A stretch of DNA of 64,000 nt from Mikania micrantha (Eukaryota > Streptophyta > Magnoliopsida > Asterales > Asteraceae): assembly GCA_009363875.1 (NCBI GenBank), contig CM018685.1:54819087-54883086 (forward strand), in the 5' to 3' direction. A program made the translations under genes and the position numbers. Below the pieces are notes generated by a model. The model worked only from the letters and a program-made list of their open reading frames with translations, did not search any database and was not told where the DNA came from. The first letter of the stretch is position 1, and each line of letters begins with the position of its first letter. This document shows, piece after piece, positions 1 to 10,869 of this stretch.

Positions 1-1363
1 CGGGAACACCGCCCCCATGCCTAGCGGCCCCCGCCCAATCCCCTCCCACGGCCCCCACTTCCCGTTGATGTCCCTCTCCTCTCATTGGTTGGTTTCAAAA
101 TTGGTGGGCCCCAATCTCCTTTAACTGCTAGAACATTAAAAAAAATAATAATAATAAAATCAATCTTTATATAAACCTCTCATTTCAACCATTTTACACT
201 CATTTTCATTCAAAACTCTTTTAATTTTTATACAATTTATTTTTTTATAAAAATGTCATCATCCTCTCCGGTGTTCTCATCATCCTCTTCATCTTCTGAT
301 AGCGAGGGTATTGATCTTTTTATCTCGTCCTTGTCTACGATGACTCAAGAAAACGCTTCTCAGATTCCTCGGCCTATAATTAGAAGAACTCAAATTAATC
401 GAGACAGGGAAGCGGGGCATGGATCTTTTAATGCGTCATTATTTTGGAAACGAACCGTTGTATAATGAGACGTTGTTCAAGAGGCGTTTCCGGATGCAAC
501 GACCTTTATTTGAATGTATCGTGAACGACCTGGAGGTTGCGGATACTTATTTTCAATTGAGATGGGATAATCGCGGCAAGTGTAACATCAGTGCCGGACG
601 CGTGCCAGAACAGTGATCGCAACAGTAACTCGTATAGTAACTCAGGTACACATTACGTGAAACTATGTTTATGCTATTGATACATTATGCTTAACACGAG
701 GCTATTATACGATTGTCTGAAATCTGATTAAAACCTTAGGGTTTAACAGTCAGAAACATATCAGACAACACAGTATGGAAACACAGATATTTGATTTGAT
801 AATATTGTGTATAAACGTATGGGAGGTCACACAAAACGAAACTATAACGGTTGTTATTACGGGATGCTAAACCGACGAATTATTCGTATAGGTGACGATC
901 TGTACGAATGATTCTGAGAGTTTAACGTTCTGAAATAATGACTGAACAGTAGAGAACAAGAATCAGAAAGCCAAACCATCGTCGTGTTCGTTCGAATGAC
1001 GATTCGAACGAATACGCGCGATGGCGACGCGTTCTGACGAAACAAAAACGAACACGAAAACGATACGAACGATCATAAAATTAAGGAAATATAATATTTC
1101 CTGTTTTACAATTTTGAAACTTATCATAAATAAATTTAAACGAAACTATATTAATAATTCGCGAACAAATTAATGAAACACGTAAAAATAATATAATTCG
1201 ATAAATAAATACGATATTTAAAATAATTACTAGAAATAAATACCATCCAAATAGTTAAAAAAATAAATTCTTTTATTTAATTTACGAGAAACGCGCGTAA
1301 CGTTCCGGAAACGCGACGAAAATACGAACCGAGCAACCGAAACAAACCCGAATACCCTCGGGG

Positions 1364-1370
1364 TATAAAA
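1364..1370 (+). promoter_or_regulatory. TATA box inside the solo LTR
   Basis: TATAAAA follows a GC-richer stretch and precedes a pyrimidine-rich, CTCTCT-containing leader. This is the usual layout of an LTR RNA polymerase II promoter. Copy 2 has the same box at 17591-17597. Confidence 0.5.
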
Positions 1371-1739
1371 GCCACCAATGAGGGCATTTATTTCATTTTC
1401 AACTAACCCGTTCTCTCTCTAAACCACTATTTCCGTTCATCTCTCTCTAGCAAGATTCAACTTCCAAGCTCCATATCTCCTTCATTTGTGGATGAAATCA
1501 AGCAAACTCGGTGTCTAAACGAAGCTCTCATCGTCCTCTATGCAGAAGTACAACGGATCTAGAAGTTTACCCAGCCATTTTCGAGGTAATGATGCAAGAA
1601 AGTTACAAAGATTAGGGTTTTCTAACACCTTGCTCGAAGCCATTACATAACCGGCTAACCATTCGAACCACCAGCCATGAAAAGTTCTAGTAGTATAGCC
1701 ATTATCATAGGAGCAGCCTACAAGCCCTCAGGTTCGGAT

Positions 1740-2440
1740 GTGATGATGATGGGGACCGATCAAGTTGCAGGGTTCGTGGGATCACTTAGCCGAACCTTCG
1801 ACCAACCACTGAACCCTACTTGTTCAGCTCGCCGAGCCTCACCCCTGGTAGCGAACCTTTCACCCGTTTTGGCTGCCGAACCCTCCAGGCAGACCCCACG
1901 AGCCTTTCATGCAACAAACCCTCCCCATTGTACGAACCTGTGTCTAGCCTCGAACTAGCAACAGACGAACCCTTGCTGTTTCTTCTTCCTTAGCGAACCC
2001 GCAGTATAAACCCAAATGGACGAACCTTAGTTGTATGAACGAACCTTGGATGGCATCATAGGTGGCCGAACCTAATTTCGGTTGAACATCCTCACCGAAC
2101 CCACAAATTCAGCGAACCTTTAGACACAGCCGAACCATGTGGAGTTGGGCAGCGGGCGAACCTACTTCATCACTTTGCCGAACCCATGCACGAGTTGCAT
2201 GGGCGAACCCTAGCCGAACCATCTCAAGCTCACCGAACCTATCTTCCCAACGAACCCTAGCGAAGACCACGAACCTGTTGTTATTAGGAGCGAACCTTGG
2301 GAGACGAACCTTAGGGTTCGTAGAGCTGTAACCTTAGCCGACCCTCACCCTGTCACAAACCTAACCATGTTACATGCAGAGCCGAACCTTGGTCAAGATA
2401 ACCAATAGGTTCGCTGGAACCTAGAACCTTTCGGACTCCC
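1740..2440. repeat. CGAACC-rich island in the solo LTR
   Basis: The heptamer family CGAACCT/CGAACCC recurs every 10-40 bases over about 700 bases. Spacing is irregular, so this is not a simple tandem array. The neighbouring ~350 bases switch to a GGCCCA-rich composition. The same island is in copy 2 at about 17965-18665. The short ORFs here are artefacts of this composition. Confidence 0.6.
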
Positions 2441-3429
2441 ACCTAAACCGGTTGGCCTAAATTTCCTTCGGCCCAGAATGCATTTGTTTCGGCCCAACAG
2501 AGCTAAGTTGGCCCAGCATTCGGCCCACAACCTTCTTGGTTCTCAACAATATTATCGGGCCATGTACACCATTCATGACCGGCCCAATTAAATTGTTTCG
2601 GCCCATAGCGTTTAGAATAGCCCAAGAAATCCCAATCGGCCCATAGGTCAAGGTTAATTCGGTCCACTAACACTTGAGGCCCACTCTTAGCCCAATATAC
2701 TCACACGACCCATTCGGACTACTTTGACCCACGACTTAAACCACATTCGGCCCATATGTTTACGGACATAACAAGCATTTAAACTAAGTGATGTTAAATG
2801 ACATGTAAGGGAACTCACGGTGACTACTATAAAGATGGTGAAAGAATATGGAAATAAAGCTTGAAACTTTAACCTCTACAACCATCATGCTATATTGACA
2901 AAACTTAATAACAAGTAAACAAGGGCCGAATGGACAACGAAACTCATAATTGTTAGTCAAATTCTAGGACTAACACATCTACGCACACGAATTTCCTACA
3001 AACATATACTCATAAGTTCAAATACTATGAAATCAATACAGGATCGTGAACATCACAACAAGTACAAACAAAGAGCGCGTGTATCTTTATTTTGCTTAGT
3101 CAACCACTACGGACACAAGGTGAGTTCATTTGTCCCTTTTCAAACTTATTTGTTTTACTTCGGGACTGAGAAGCATGTTAAACATTTTAATAAATTATTG
3201 AAATGTTATTTAATGCTTTTAAACATAATCATGGTACTTATGACAAAGCTTATGCTAGAAACTAAATGCTTAAACTTGAGGCTTGATGCTTATGCTAGAA
3301 ACAAAATGCTTAAACTTGAGACTTGATGCTTATGCTATGAACTTCATGATTAAACTATATGCGAATGCTTGAAACTATATGCTTGAAACTATGATTGTGC
3401 GCGAAATACTAAGCTTGTATCTAATCATG

Positions 3430-3830
3430 GGCTACGTAATTGCTAAACTTCTGCTATAGCAGGGCTTGTACCTATGTATTGAGATACGTGAAAGCTAAAC
3501 CATGACGAGGCTAAGCTGTTATCTATATAAGAGACATGTAATTGCTAAACTTCTGCTATAGCAGGGCTTCTGTCTGCTTATATGAGATATGTAATTGCTG
3601 GATTGTTTGTGTATGCATGGCTTGTGTCTATGTATGAGATACGTAATTGCTAAACTTCTGCTATAGCAGGGCTTGTATCTTGTATAGGAGACACGTAATT
3701 GCTAGACTAAGCTTAACTAATTCATGAGATACGTAATGGCTAAACTTCTGCTAGAGCAGGGCTTGTATCTAGCCGTGAGCTACGTAATTGCTAAACTTCT
3801 GCTATAGCAGGGCTTGTACTCACGCATGAG
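3430..3830. repeat. Degenerate tandem repeats with a perfect 12-bp palindrome
   Basis: A unit of roughly 40 bases, containing ACGTAATTGCTAAACTT followed by CTGCTATAGCAG, recurs about five times with 50-100 bp spacing. CTGCTATAGCAG is a perfect palindrome able to form a hairpin or cruciform. One copy is altered (CTAGAGCAG). The same array lies in LTR copy 2 at about 19660-20060. Confidence 0.65.
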
Positions 3831-5053
3831 ATTAGTGAAAGCTAAACTATGGTGCGTGTGAAACTATGATGCTTGTTAAACTTACATTGAAGCTAATACT
3901 TACGAATGCTATAGACTTGTAAACTTTGAAACAGAAAACTAAAGCTATGATGGAGAATGGGTTGAATGGTAGGTAAAATGCTTAATTATTATTAACAACC
4001 GTGTCATATGCGAATTAGTATGTGGCGGGTTGGCGTCTGGGCGGGTTGTAGGCTCGACTCAGGGGTATGCCCTATATATAAGCATACCGATTTGGATATT
4101 ACATGTGGAGTTAATGAGGTTAAGGTTTTACCGAAAGAGGTTTGCTAAAGCTATTTTTAAACTTATAAACTATATGAACTCACCAACCATTGTGTTGACT
4201 TTGTTTTCTTACATGCTTTCTCAGGTGATGAACAGGTTTAAGCTAAGGCTATTGGATTGCATGCTAGGCGGCCTAGATAGAGGACCTAGTTGATTTTGGA
4301 AGCACATATTTTGTTGTTCATACGAATCACTTTTGAATGTCTTGTACAGATTACAAGATAGAAAACATTTGATTCTTTTGTTAGGTTTACCGAGTTAAAT
4401 TACTGAACATTGATATTGTAATTTAACTTTGTAATCCTAGTTTAATGGTTGATTGTGCTTTAGTTATTCTTAACATTGATGCTATGTAAACAATCTGATA
4501 TTACGATTATCACTCACGATATCGCGCCCCGAGAACCTTCCGCCCGACGGGGACTTCGATCCAACCCCGCCGGCTCGGGGTGTGACAACAAGCAAGGATT
4601 TACACCTTTACAAAAGTAACTTCGGCTATTCTACAATTGGCATACGGAAATACGGCAGATATAATGGACGACTATTTACAGATGTCAGACAACACTTCAA
4701 GAGAATGCCTTTATAATTTCTGTAAGAATATCCGTCGACTCTATGGTCCTAAATATTTGTGCAAACCAAATTATAATGATGTTATGAATTTGTATGAACA
4801 ACATGAAAATTATCATGGGTTTCCTGGTATGCTTGGTAGTATTGATTGTATGCACTGGGATTGAGAAAATTGTCCGGTTGCATAGAGAGGACAATTTATG
4901 AGAGACGATCACGGATGCCCCTCGATTATTCTTGAAGCAATTGCTTCACAGGATTTATGGATTTGGCATGCATATTTTGGCATGCCCGGTGCGAATAACG
5001 ACCTAAACGTTCTAAACTCGTCGCCGTTACTCAATGATATGGAAAACGGTGTG

Positions 5054-5166
5054 TTGGATAGAGGTGGAATCGGTTCCGTTTTTTCTGTTTATCTGAGAAT
5101 TTGGAACCGCCTGTACCCACCGGTTCCGGTTTGGATTGTCGGTTTTGAGTTTTTGCCCCCTCTAGG
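5054..5166. mobile_element. hAT-like MITE end, truncated
   Basis: Immediately after the broken Harbinger copy comes a ~113-bp piece rich in GGTTCCGG. It ends in TTTTTGCCCCCTCTA, the inverse of a TAGAGG-type terminus seen at the MITEs at 38620 and 39482. No left terminus is recognisable, so this is a right-end fragment. Identification rests on the terminus alone. Confidence 0.4.
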
Positions 5167-5346
5167 TCTCTGACGGTGGTGGAGGAGAAAGTGGTGGCTC
5201 TGATGGGTTGTAGTTGGTCCTCCGGAGGTTTGGAGAATTCTGTATACTATTTTCTGCAAGTTTTTCGGTCCATCAATTAAGAAAGTGTTAAAACGAGGAT
5301 ATTAATTCAATTGGTTATTCTAATTATTTGTTACAAGTTTGTTGTA

Positions 5347-5351
5347 ACTAT
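5347..5351 (+). repeat. Target-site duplication ACTAT (left)
   Basis: ACTAT directly before the 5' LTR matches ACTAT at 7309-7313 directly after the 3' LTR. This shows that 5352-7308 is a complete insertion. Confidence 0.9.
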
Positions 5352-5678
5352 TGTTGGGTTAATCGAGTTGTTCATGGGTCACGGGTCAGCGGGTCAAACT
5401 GGCCAATATGGTTGTAGGTCAAGTGAAGATTTGGTTCAAGGGTAAAGGGTCATTCAAGGCTGTTTTGAATGTGGATACAGCTGTTAATTTTCTGGATTAT
5501 AGCTGCTAATTACCAGCTGGTTGTTTCCTAGTTTAGCTTGGTTTTCCTTGTTTAGATTAGCTTGGAGATTAAGTTTAGTTTTAGTATAAATAGGGTTATT
5601 GCGTCTTTGTTTGTAGAGGTTTTAATTTTGATCAATAAAAAGTGTTTTGTGTTTGATAAAGGGCCTGATTTTCCAACA
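5352..5678 (+). repeat. 5' LTR (327 bp) of non-autonomous element
   Basis: Direct repeat of 6982-7308, bounded TG...CA. It contains TATAAATA near 5586 and AATAAA near 5634, plausible promoter and polyadenylation signals. It is followed by the tRNA-Met primer-binding site. Confidence 0.9.
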
Positions 5679-5680
5679 AT

Positions 5681-5692
5681 TGGTATCAGAGC
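5681..5692 (+). other. Primer-binding site, initiator tRNA-Met
   Basis: TGGTATCAGAGC, two bases after the 5' LTR, is the standard plant LTR-retrotransposon primer site for initiator tRNA-Met. Confidence 0.9.
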
Positions 5693-6981
5693 GCCAAGGT
5701 TGAAGAGGCTGTTTTGAGAGTCGACTTTCGAAGGGAGTTCAGGTGCGGGGCTGCTGTTGCAGCGGGAGCACAAATAAGTTGACTACCAGTGGTTTAGGCT
5801 GCTGTTTTGGGGTGGTCAGCAGGAGTGTTCTTCGGTGATCACGGGGCTGTTTTACAGCAGAAGACGGAGGTGTTCGGGTCAGTCGTTGGTGCAGGTTAAG
5901 TGCTGGTTTGGATGACGAGGGTGACCGATGATGAACACAGGCGGTCTATGGCTGTTAGTTGTGATCAAAGAGGAGAAAAGGGCTGGTTCTCAAGACATTT
6001 TTCAGTAGAGGTGCTGCTGTCAAGTTTTGCGGTCCTCGATCTACTTGTTTCATGATAAAGAGGAGACTGGCTTACGCGATTAAAAGCGGACAGAAAGGAC
6101 CCGTCAAAGCAGGTGGCTTTGGGTTCGATTCGTTTCGCGGGAAGAAGACGGTAAAGTAGTAGCTTGTTTTCTTGTCGGTGAAGATGCCTCTTTGAACAAG
6201 CTTGATCTGAAAATATTGTTTTTTATCTTTGGTTTGGAACCGGATAGTAAGACGTGAAGGCAGTATGCGGTTTTGCTTGGTTTTGGTTCAACTTAATTTA
6301 CATATTCATGTTGACCACATATTGGTTGCGGGAGTTCAAATCGGGTGGCTTTGGACGTGACCGAGGAAGAGGTCGTGGGTCCGGGAAAGGTCAAGATGGT
6401 GAAAGGTTCCAACGAAAAAAAAAACCATGTTAAATGTTTCAAGTCCGTGTTTTTTTTAAGCGGTGATCAAAGGAAGAAAATTCAGGGCTGCTTGGTTGTT
6501 AGTTGTGGGTTTGCACAACAGGTATACAACCGGTGACAACAAATTGATTTCATTTGATCGGGTGTTTTGTTTTTCTTTGCCTAGGATAAGAACGGAAGAG
6601 CACATGGCTTGTTCTTGTGGCAAAAGTGTTCCAATCGGTAGCGCAGAAGAAGCGGACGGGAAAGATTCGTCAAGCAAAAGGCTTTGAATCGGGTCACGCT
6701 TAGCGGGTGAAAGAAAAAGATGTTAGGAGCAGGAAGCTCGATCTCTTTTTTTTGGTTGGAGGTCAAGAACAGGTGGTTCCATGACCAAGAAGAACTACAT
6801 GTACCGGAATGGTCGAGTGATATTTAAAAATTTTGGAAGCTTAGACCGAGAAGACTTTGGACGTGACCGGGGTGAAGGTCGGGTGTCTAGGAAGGGTCCT
6901 TATGGGTCAAAGCAAAGGCATGTTTTGACGGGAACGTTGCAGTGAAGAACGACATGAACAAACAACGATTAAGGGGGTGAT

Positions 6982-7308
6982 TGTTGGGTTAATCGAGTTG
7001 TTCATGGGTCACGGGTCAGCGGGTCAAACCGGCCAATATGGTTGTAGGTCAAGTGAAGATTTGGTTCAAGGGTAAAGGGTCATTCAAGGCTGTTTTGAAT
7101 GTGGATACAGCTGTTAATTTTCTGGATTATAGCTGCTAATTACCAGCTGGTTGTTTCCTAGTTTAGCTTGGTTTTCCTTGTTTAGATTAGCTTGGAGATT
7201 AAGTTTAGTTTTAGTATAAATAGGGTTATTGCGTCTTTGTTTGTAGAGGTTTTAATTTTGATCAATAAAAAGTGTTTTGTGTTTGATAAAGGGCCTGATT
7301 TTCCAACA
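6982..7308 (+). repeat. 3' LTR (327 bp) of non-autonomous element
   Basis: Almost identical to the 5' LTR. It is preceded by the polypurine tract AAGGGGGTGA and followed by the ACTAT target duplication. Confidence 0.9.
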
Positions 7309-8431
7309 ACTATAACAGGTTGAGGGACTTTAACTGATCTAGTTGGAAAGTTAAAGGGCTATTATAGATATTTGAGGATAAAAAAGGACGTGCCTATATG
7401 TTAAATAGAGGAGATAAGAAGCATCTCGAGATCTTCATCCGGTTACACTTCATATGCTTATTTCTTTGTTTTTCTCTGTAAGACCCATTTGTAGGGTTTT
7501 GTTCTTGTTTTCATTTTTTGGTTTTGATCTATCATCATTATGGATCTTCTGGTGTACCTAGAATCAGTTTACATGTTGATGTTTTGTATTTCTTGAGTTC
7601 TCATCATTGTAGTTGAGAAACTCTAAATTATCTGTAGTTGCATATCTCTTTATATTTAGGGTTGAGTTTTTTGTATATAGATCGAGTTGTAATAGGTTAA
7701 GATCTATATTGTTTTGTACTTGTTCGTAAGTATTAATTACATATTCATGAGAATCATGTGAATCTGCAAGTTGTTGATAGATTTGATTTATTTTGACAGA
7801 AAGTGATTTGGATGATTGGATATTTGGATCTTCCTTATATTTGAAAGGCTTAACTGTGAAGGCCTGCATCTAGTCCAATAAACATTTTCACTGGCCCGTT
7901 CCATTTTGTAGCGCAACCCACCTTTGAGCTCCTTCATGCCTTCATGGCTTCATCTCACTGACTTGATCCAATTTCAGTCCATTACAATCAGACTTTTACC
8001 ATTCCAAATTTTCAGCCTTGATTCAGCATTTCAGCAATTCAGCCTATGCTATTGAGATATACACAGTTACACACAGAACAATTGATCAAATAAAAAGAGA
8101 TTTTTTTTTAGAAAGAGTAAGATTCAATAGAAGCTTGACATCTCACATGATAAAAACAAAAGAATTATAATTTAGGTATAACATCTTATTTTTATGTATT
8201 ATATTTTTATTTTTTTGTACTAAATTCTTTTTTGTACTAGATTCTTTTTTTTTGTTTTTTTATTTTTTTGTACTAGATTTTATGTTTTTTGTATTCTATA
8301 TTTGATTTTTCGTACTGCACTTTTATTTTTTTTGTACTAGATTTTTGTATTTATGTTTTTCACATGACACATACTAAACTCCTATTCTTTTTAGTGGATC
8401 CGACCTCTGTATATAAATGTGTGTGTCTGCG
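7309..8431. other. Intergenic, no recognisable gene
   Basis: After the target duplication the DNA is AT-rich. A 101-codon reading frame on the minus strand (7564-7869) has no family resemblance and no supporting signals, so I do not call it a gene. Around 8190-8350 there are repeated T-rich runs with the phrase TTTTTTGTACTAGATT several times, a degenerate low-complexity repeat. Confidence 0.5.
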
Positions 8432-8960
8432 AATTCTAAACCCAATTTCGATTACATGCAATATTTTGACAATAAACTAAAGTCTAAACTGAAATAGGGA
8501 TACGACAAAACATCACCCCATAAATGTATGTTGACAGAACTAGCTGGCTCAGGGGTGCACATTGCGGTGTCGTAGCATAAATTTAACATCCTTGTCTCGT
8601 GTAAAAAAAAACTCAAAAAAAGGGCTTAAATACTTTTTCGATTGAAATGAAGATTATTATTTTTTTGAAATTCAACTCATACTTGTAAGTTAATCCAAAC
8701 TAACTTACCTTTTGATGGAGATTGAACCCGTGATCTTCTCATATAAAAGACAAAACCCATATAAAATAGGCTAATCACACATTAGTTAATAAAAAAATAT
8801 AGTAAGATGACCATACCTTTGTGAAAAAAAAACCAAAAGAAAATTGTCAGCAAGAAAAATCGAAACAATGACCTGGGAAAGGAAAGATTAAAACGGAGTA
8901 AATTTACGAATTGGGTGCGCTGCTTTTGCTTTACTTTCTTTCCTGAAATAGTTAAGTAGC
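8432..8960. repeat. RLP-upstream module, copy A
   Basis: Diverged copy of a ~500-bp sequence also found at 10019-10665 (B) and at 47106-47575 plus ~49630-49760 (C). Shared landmarks in order: GATTACATGCAATATTTTGA, AGAACTAGCTGGCT-AGGGGTGCACATTGCGGT, GGAGATTGAACCCGTGATC, AAAATTGTCAGCA and GCTGCTTTTGCTTTACTT. No coding is visible. B and C sit upstream of the two RLP copies, so the module marks local duplications of this locus. Confidence 0.65.
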
Positions 8961-10018
8961 TTATTTTTTTGGCATGCTGGATGCATAAAGGAACTATATA
9001 AGACTATTTCTTTTAGACTCGCCAGGTAAACTTTAAAACGAACGACAACATATATATGCAATCATATAATTACATTTCCTTTAATTGCTAGAAAAGATAA
9101 AAAAAAATAAAATGTCATGAATTCTATTGGACTCGTCACTTATACTAACGGTTTCCTTACCCAATTTGACCCACTTATTCTCCGCCGCAAAGCACGGCGA
9201 GGATAAAACTAGTTTATTTAATTAAACTAATGAAATTGGGCTTCGTACTACGTATTGAAACTAAACTAACTCTGATTTGACTTTAAGGCCCGAAGGTAAT
9301 AAAAGAATTATAAGATTAAATCTCCCAATCCCTAATACAATTTTTGATTGAGCTGCCATCGGAAAACACAAAATAAAAGGGTGAGTTTTCTTTTTCCTTC
9401 GAGAGACTGCGCGCCGCACCAAACAAAAAGAAAATGATATTTCTTTTTCTTGGATAATTGTTGTCAACTAGCAAATCACCACTTGCTTCACCGTGAACCA
9501 AGAACATGTTCGTAGTCTGCTCATGTTCTAGCATCTGTTTATTAAACATTAGGGTCTCAAACGTTTAATCATTAACCGAAAAAGTATATTTGTTTCATTA
9601 ATAGATTACTTTTTATACTTATGTTTACATATTCAACCATGATTCTGATTAGAAATATTAACAATGCTAAACCATATGAAAACCTAATTCCACTACATTT
9701 AATTAAATATGAATTTAATCAGTTAATTGATCAAACTTGCTTTTACCCTGAAGTCAAACTAGATATGACTGTGTTGCAATATTTGAGTCACACTTACAAC
9801 ATGTAAATCAATACTTGTCAGGTTAGAAACAGGATAAAAGATCACAAACTTTAAAATTAATTTAAAGCTTTTAATTTGAAAGTTTTTGGGCAACTAACTA
9901 ATTTTGGTCAAAAAAATTTTTAAATACCCAAAGAACTGCCGGAATGATTGTATGTGAATTTGTAAATCAAGTCTTATATTTGGTTGTTTGAATTTCGGTT
10001 TTGCTTTGTTATTATTTG
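8961..10018. other. Intergenic, no recognisable gene
   Basis: AT-rich sequence. Overlapping minus-strand ORFs at 9261-9549 and a plus-strand ORF at 9621-9806 are short, compositionally biased and unrecognised. I see no RNA gene or element termini here. Confidence 0.4.
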
Positions 10019-10665
10019 GCCCATTTGGTACGATTACATGCAATATTTTGACAACAAACTAAAGTCTAAACTGAATTTGGGATACAAGAAAACATCACCC
10101 CATACATGTATTCTAACAGAAAGAAAACATTACTCCCATACATGTATATATGCTAACAGAACTAGCTGGCTTAGGGGTGCACATTGCGGTACTATTTAAC
10201 GTAACACAAATATGGCATCCTTGCCTTGTGTCAGAAAAATCTAAATAAAAAGAAAGGGCTTAATAGTTTTTAATTGAAATGAAGAGTATATTTTTTCGAA
10301 AGGTAAAGTTATTTTACTCTTATAAATTAATCCGAACTAAATTACCTTTTGATGGAGATTGAACCCGTGATCTCCTCATCTAAAACACAAAATCTCTATA
10401 AAACACACTAATCACACATTTAGCAGATGAAAAAAAATAGTTGGATTACCAATTTACCATGCCTTTGTGAAACACAAAAACAAAACAAAATTGTCAGCAG
10501 AGAAGATCAAACCAATGATCTGAGAAAGGGAAGACATATATCACATACAATGCTTATAGGAAAAGTAAATAAATAAATATATAAAAGGCCTAAACTTGTA
10601 CCCAGCAATATTCATATTTCATAGATATGAAAATAGAATACCATTTTACTGTAGTATCATAATAT
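10019..10665. repeat. RLP-upstream module, copy B
   Basis: Second copy of the module at 8432-8960. Inside it a ~50-bp piece around CCCATACATGTAT is itself repeated (about 10097-10150). It continues further than copy A, through CCCAGCAATATTCATATTTC and GATATGAAAATAGAA (about 10600-10640), which is also present in copy C at 49680-49730. Confidence 0.65.
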
Positions 10666-10869
10666 CATTAATTAGAATAGAGGAGAGATAACATAGATGG
10701 CTGAAATTCAATACTTGAAGCAATTTTCCTTGGCGGTCACCGACCCGGTTGCTTGCGATTATGGTTTACATGTTCCTCTCGGTTAGTCGGGTATTAAGGG
10801 GGACCCGGGGTTTACCAGGCAAGAGGGTTATCACAGTTATTTAAAAAAAAATATTATGCAATCGGTTAC

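Larger units (their letters stand above)
581..4587 (+). repeat. Ty3-gypsy-type solo LTR (~4.0 kb) inserted in Harbinger copy 1
   Basis: The segment begins TGTAACA and ends TGTGACA. It is flanked by GCAAG (576-580) and ACAAG (4588-4592), a 5-bp target duplication with one mismatch. Removing it rejoins the transposase reading frame. No gag or pol coding, primer-binding site or second LTR is visible inside, so a solo LTR is the simplest reading. It carries a TATA box (1364-1370), a CGAACC-rich stretch (~1740-2440), a GGCCCA-rich stretch (~2440-2780) and repeats of a palindromic hairpin unit (~3430-3830). The motif GAACTCACCA at 4176 is shared with the solo LTR at 40159-42219. Assignment to gypsy rests on LTR style and is an inference. 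Confidence 0.75.
1..5053 (+). mobile_element. PIF/Harbinger element, copy 1, truncated, with gypsy solo LTR inside
   Basis: The stretch is nearly identical to 16244-21290. It starts inside the element because the left 50 bases fall outside the window. It holds a broken Harbinger transposase split by a ~4-kb LTR at 581-4587. Similarity to copy 2 stops at about 5053, in the middle of the transposase, so the last ~730 bases of coding sequence and the right terminal repeat are missing. Unrelated sequence ending in a hAT-like terminus follows. The LTR insertion point and most lesions are shared with copy 2, so the two copies descend from one already broken composite. Confidence 0.85.
253..5053 (+). 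pseudogene. PIF/Harbinger transposase (ALP1-like), copy 1, broken
   Basis: The reading starts at ATG 253 with a serine-rich N-terminus. It shifts frame near 419, where one extra base lies between codons for Gly-His and Asp-Leu-Leu-Met, and runs to 580, where the gypsy LTR interrupts it. It resumes after 4592 (F-T-P-L-Q-K) and continues through the first catalytic Asp region (SIDCMHW, about 4840-4860). Two tryptophan positions are now stops (TGA at 4861, TAG at ~4885). The second catalytic Asp region (NNDLNVL) is at about 4995-5015. The coding sequence is cut off at ~5053, so the catalytic Glu region is absent. In family members this protein is a DDE transposase acting in the nucleus with a Myb-like ORF1 partner. 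This copy cannot be functional. Confidence 0.8.
5352..7308 (+). mobile_element. Non-autonomous LTR retrotransposon (short internal region, no coding)
   Basis: Two direct 327-bp LTRs (5352-5678 and 6982-7308) start TGTTGGG and end CCAACA, with perfect ACTAT target duplications. By eye they differ at a single position (T versus C near 5400/7030), so insertion is recent. Two bases after the 5' LTR is TGGTATCAGAGC (5681-5692), complementary to initiator tRNA-Met, the usual primer. A purine run AAGGGGGTGA (6971-6980) precedes the 3' LTR. The ~1.3-kb interior has no ORF resembling gag or pol, so it must have used proteins of another element. LTR length and interior put it between TRIM and LARD classes. 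Confidence 0.92.

Noticed and set aside
1740..2440. Telomere-like sequence (CCCTA-containing runs)
   Set aside because: The unit is CGAACC(C/T), not CCCTAAA, and it is irregular and inside an LTR.
1677..2651. Several 60-90 codon ORFs in the 4-kb LTR (also 17904-18878)
   Set aside because: They arise from the CGAACC- and GGCCCA-rich composition, have no start context or family resemblance and are simply duplicated with the LTR.
3430..3830. CRISPR-like repeat array
   Set aside because: Plant nuclear context, irregular spacing, diverged repeats and position inside an LTR exclude this.
581..4587. Complete gypsy retrotransposon
   Set aside because: No gag/pol, primer site or paired LTR inside; clean solo-LTR boundaries with a 5-bp duplication explain it better.
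7564..7869. 101-codon minus-strand ORF
   Set aside because: No recognisable domain, very AT-rich composition, no promoter or conservation evidence.
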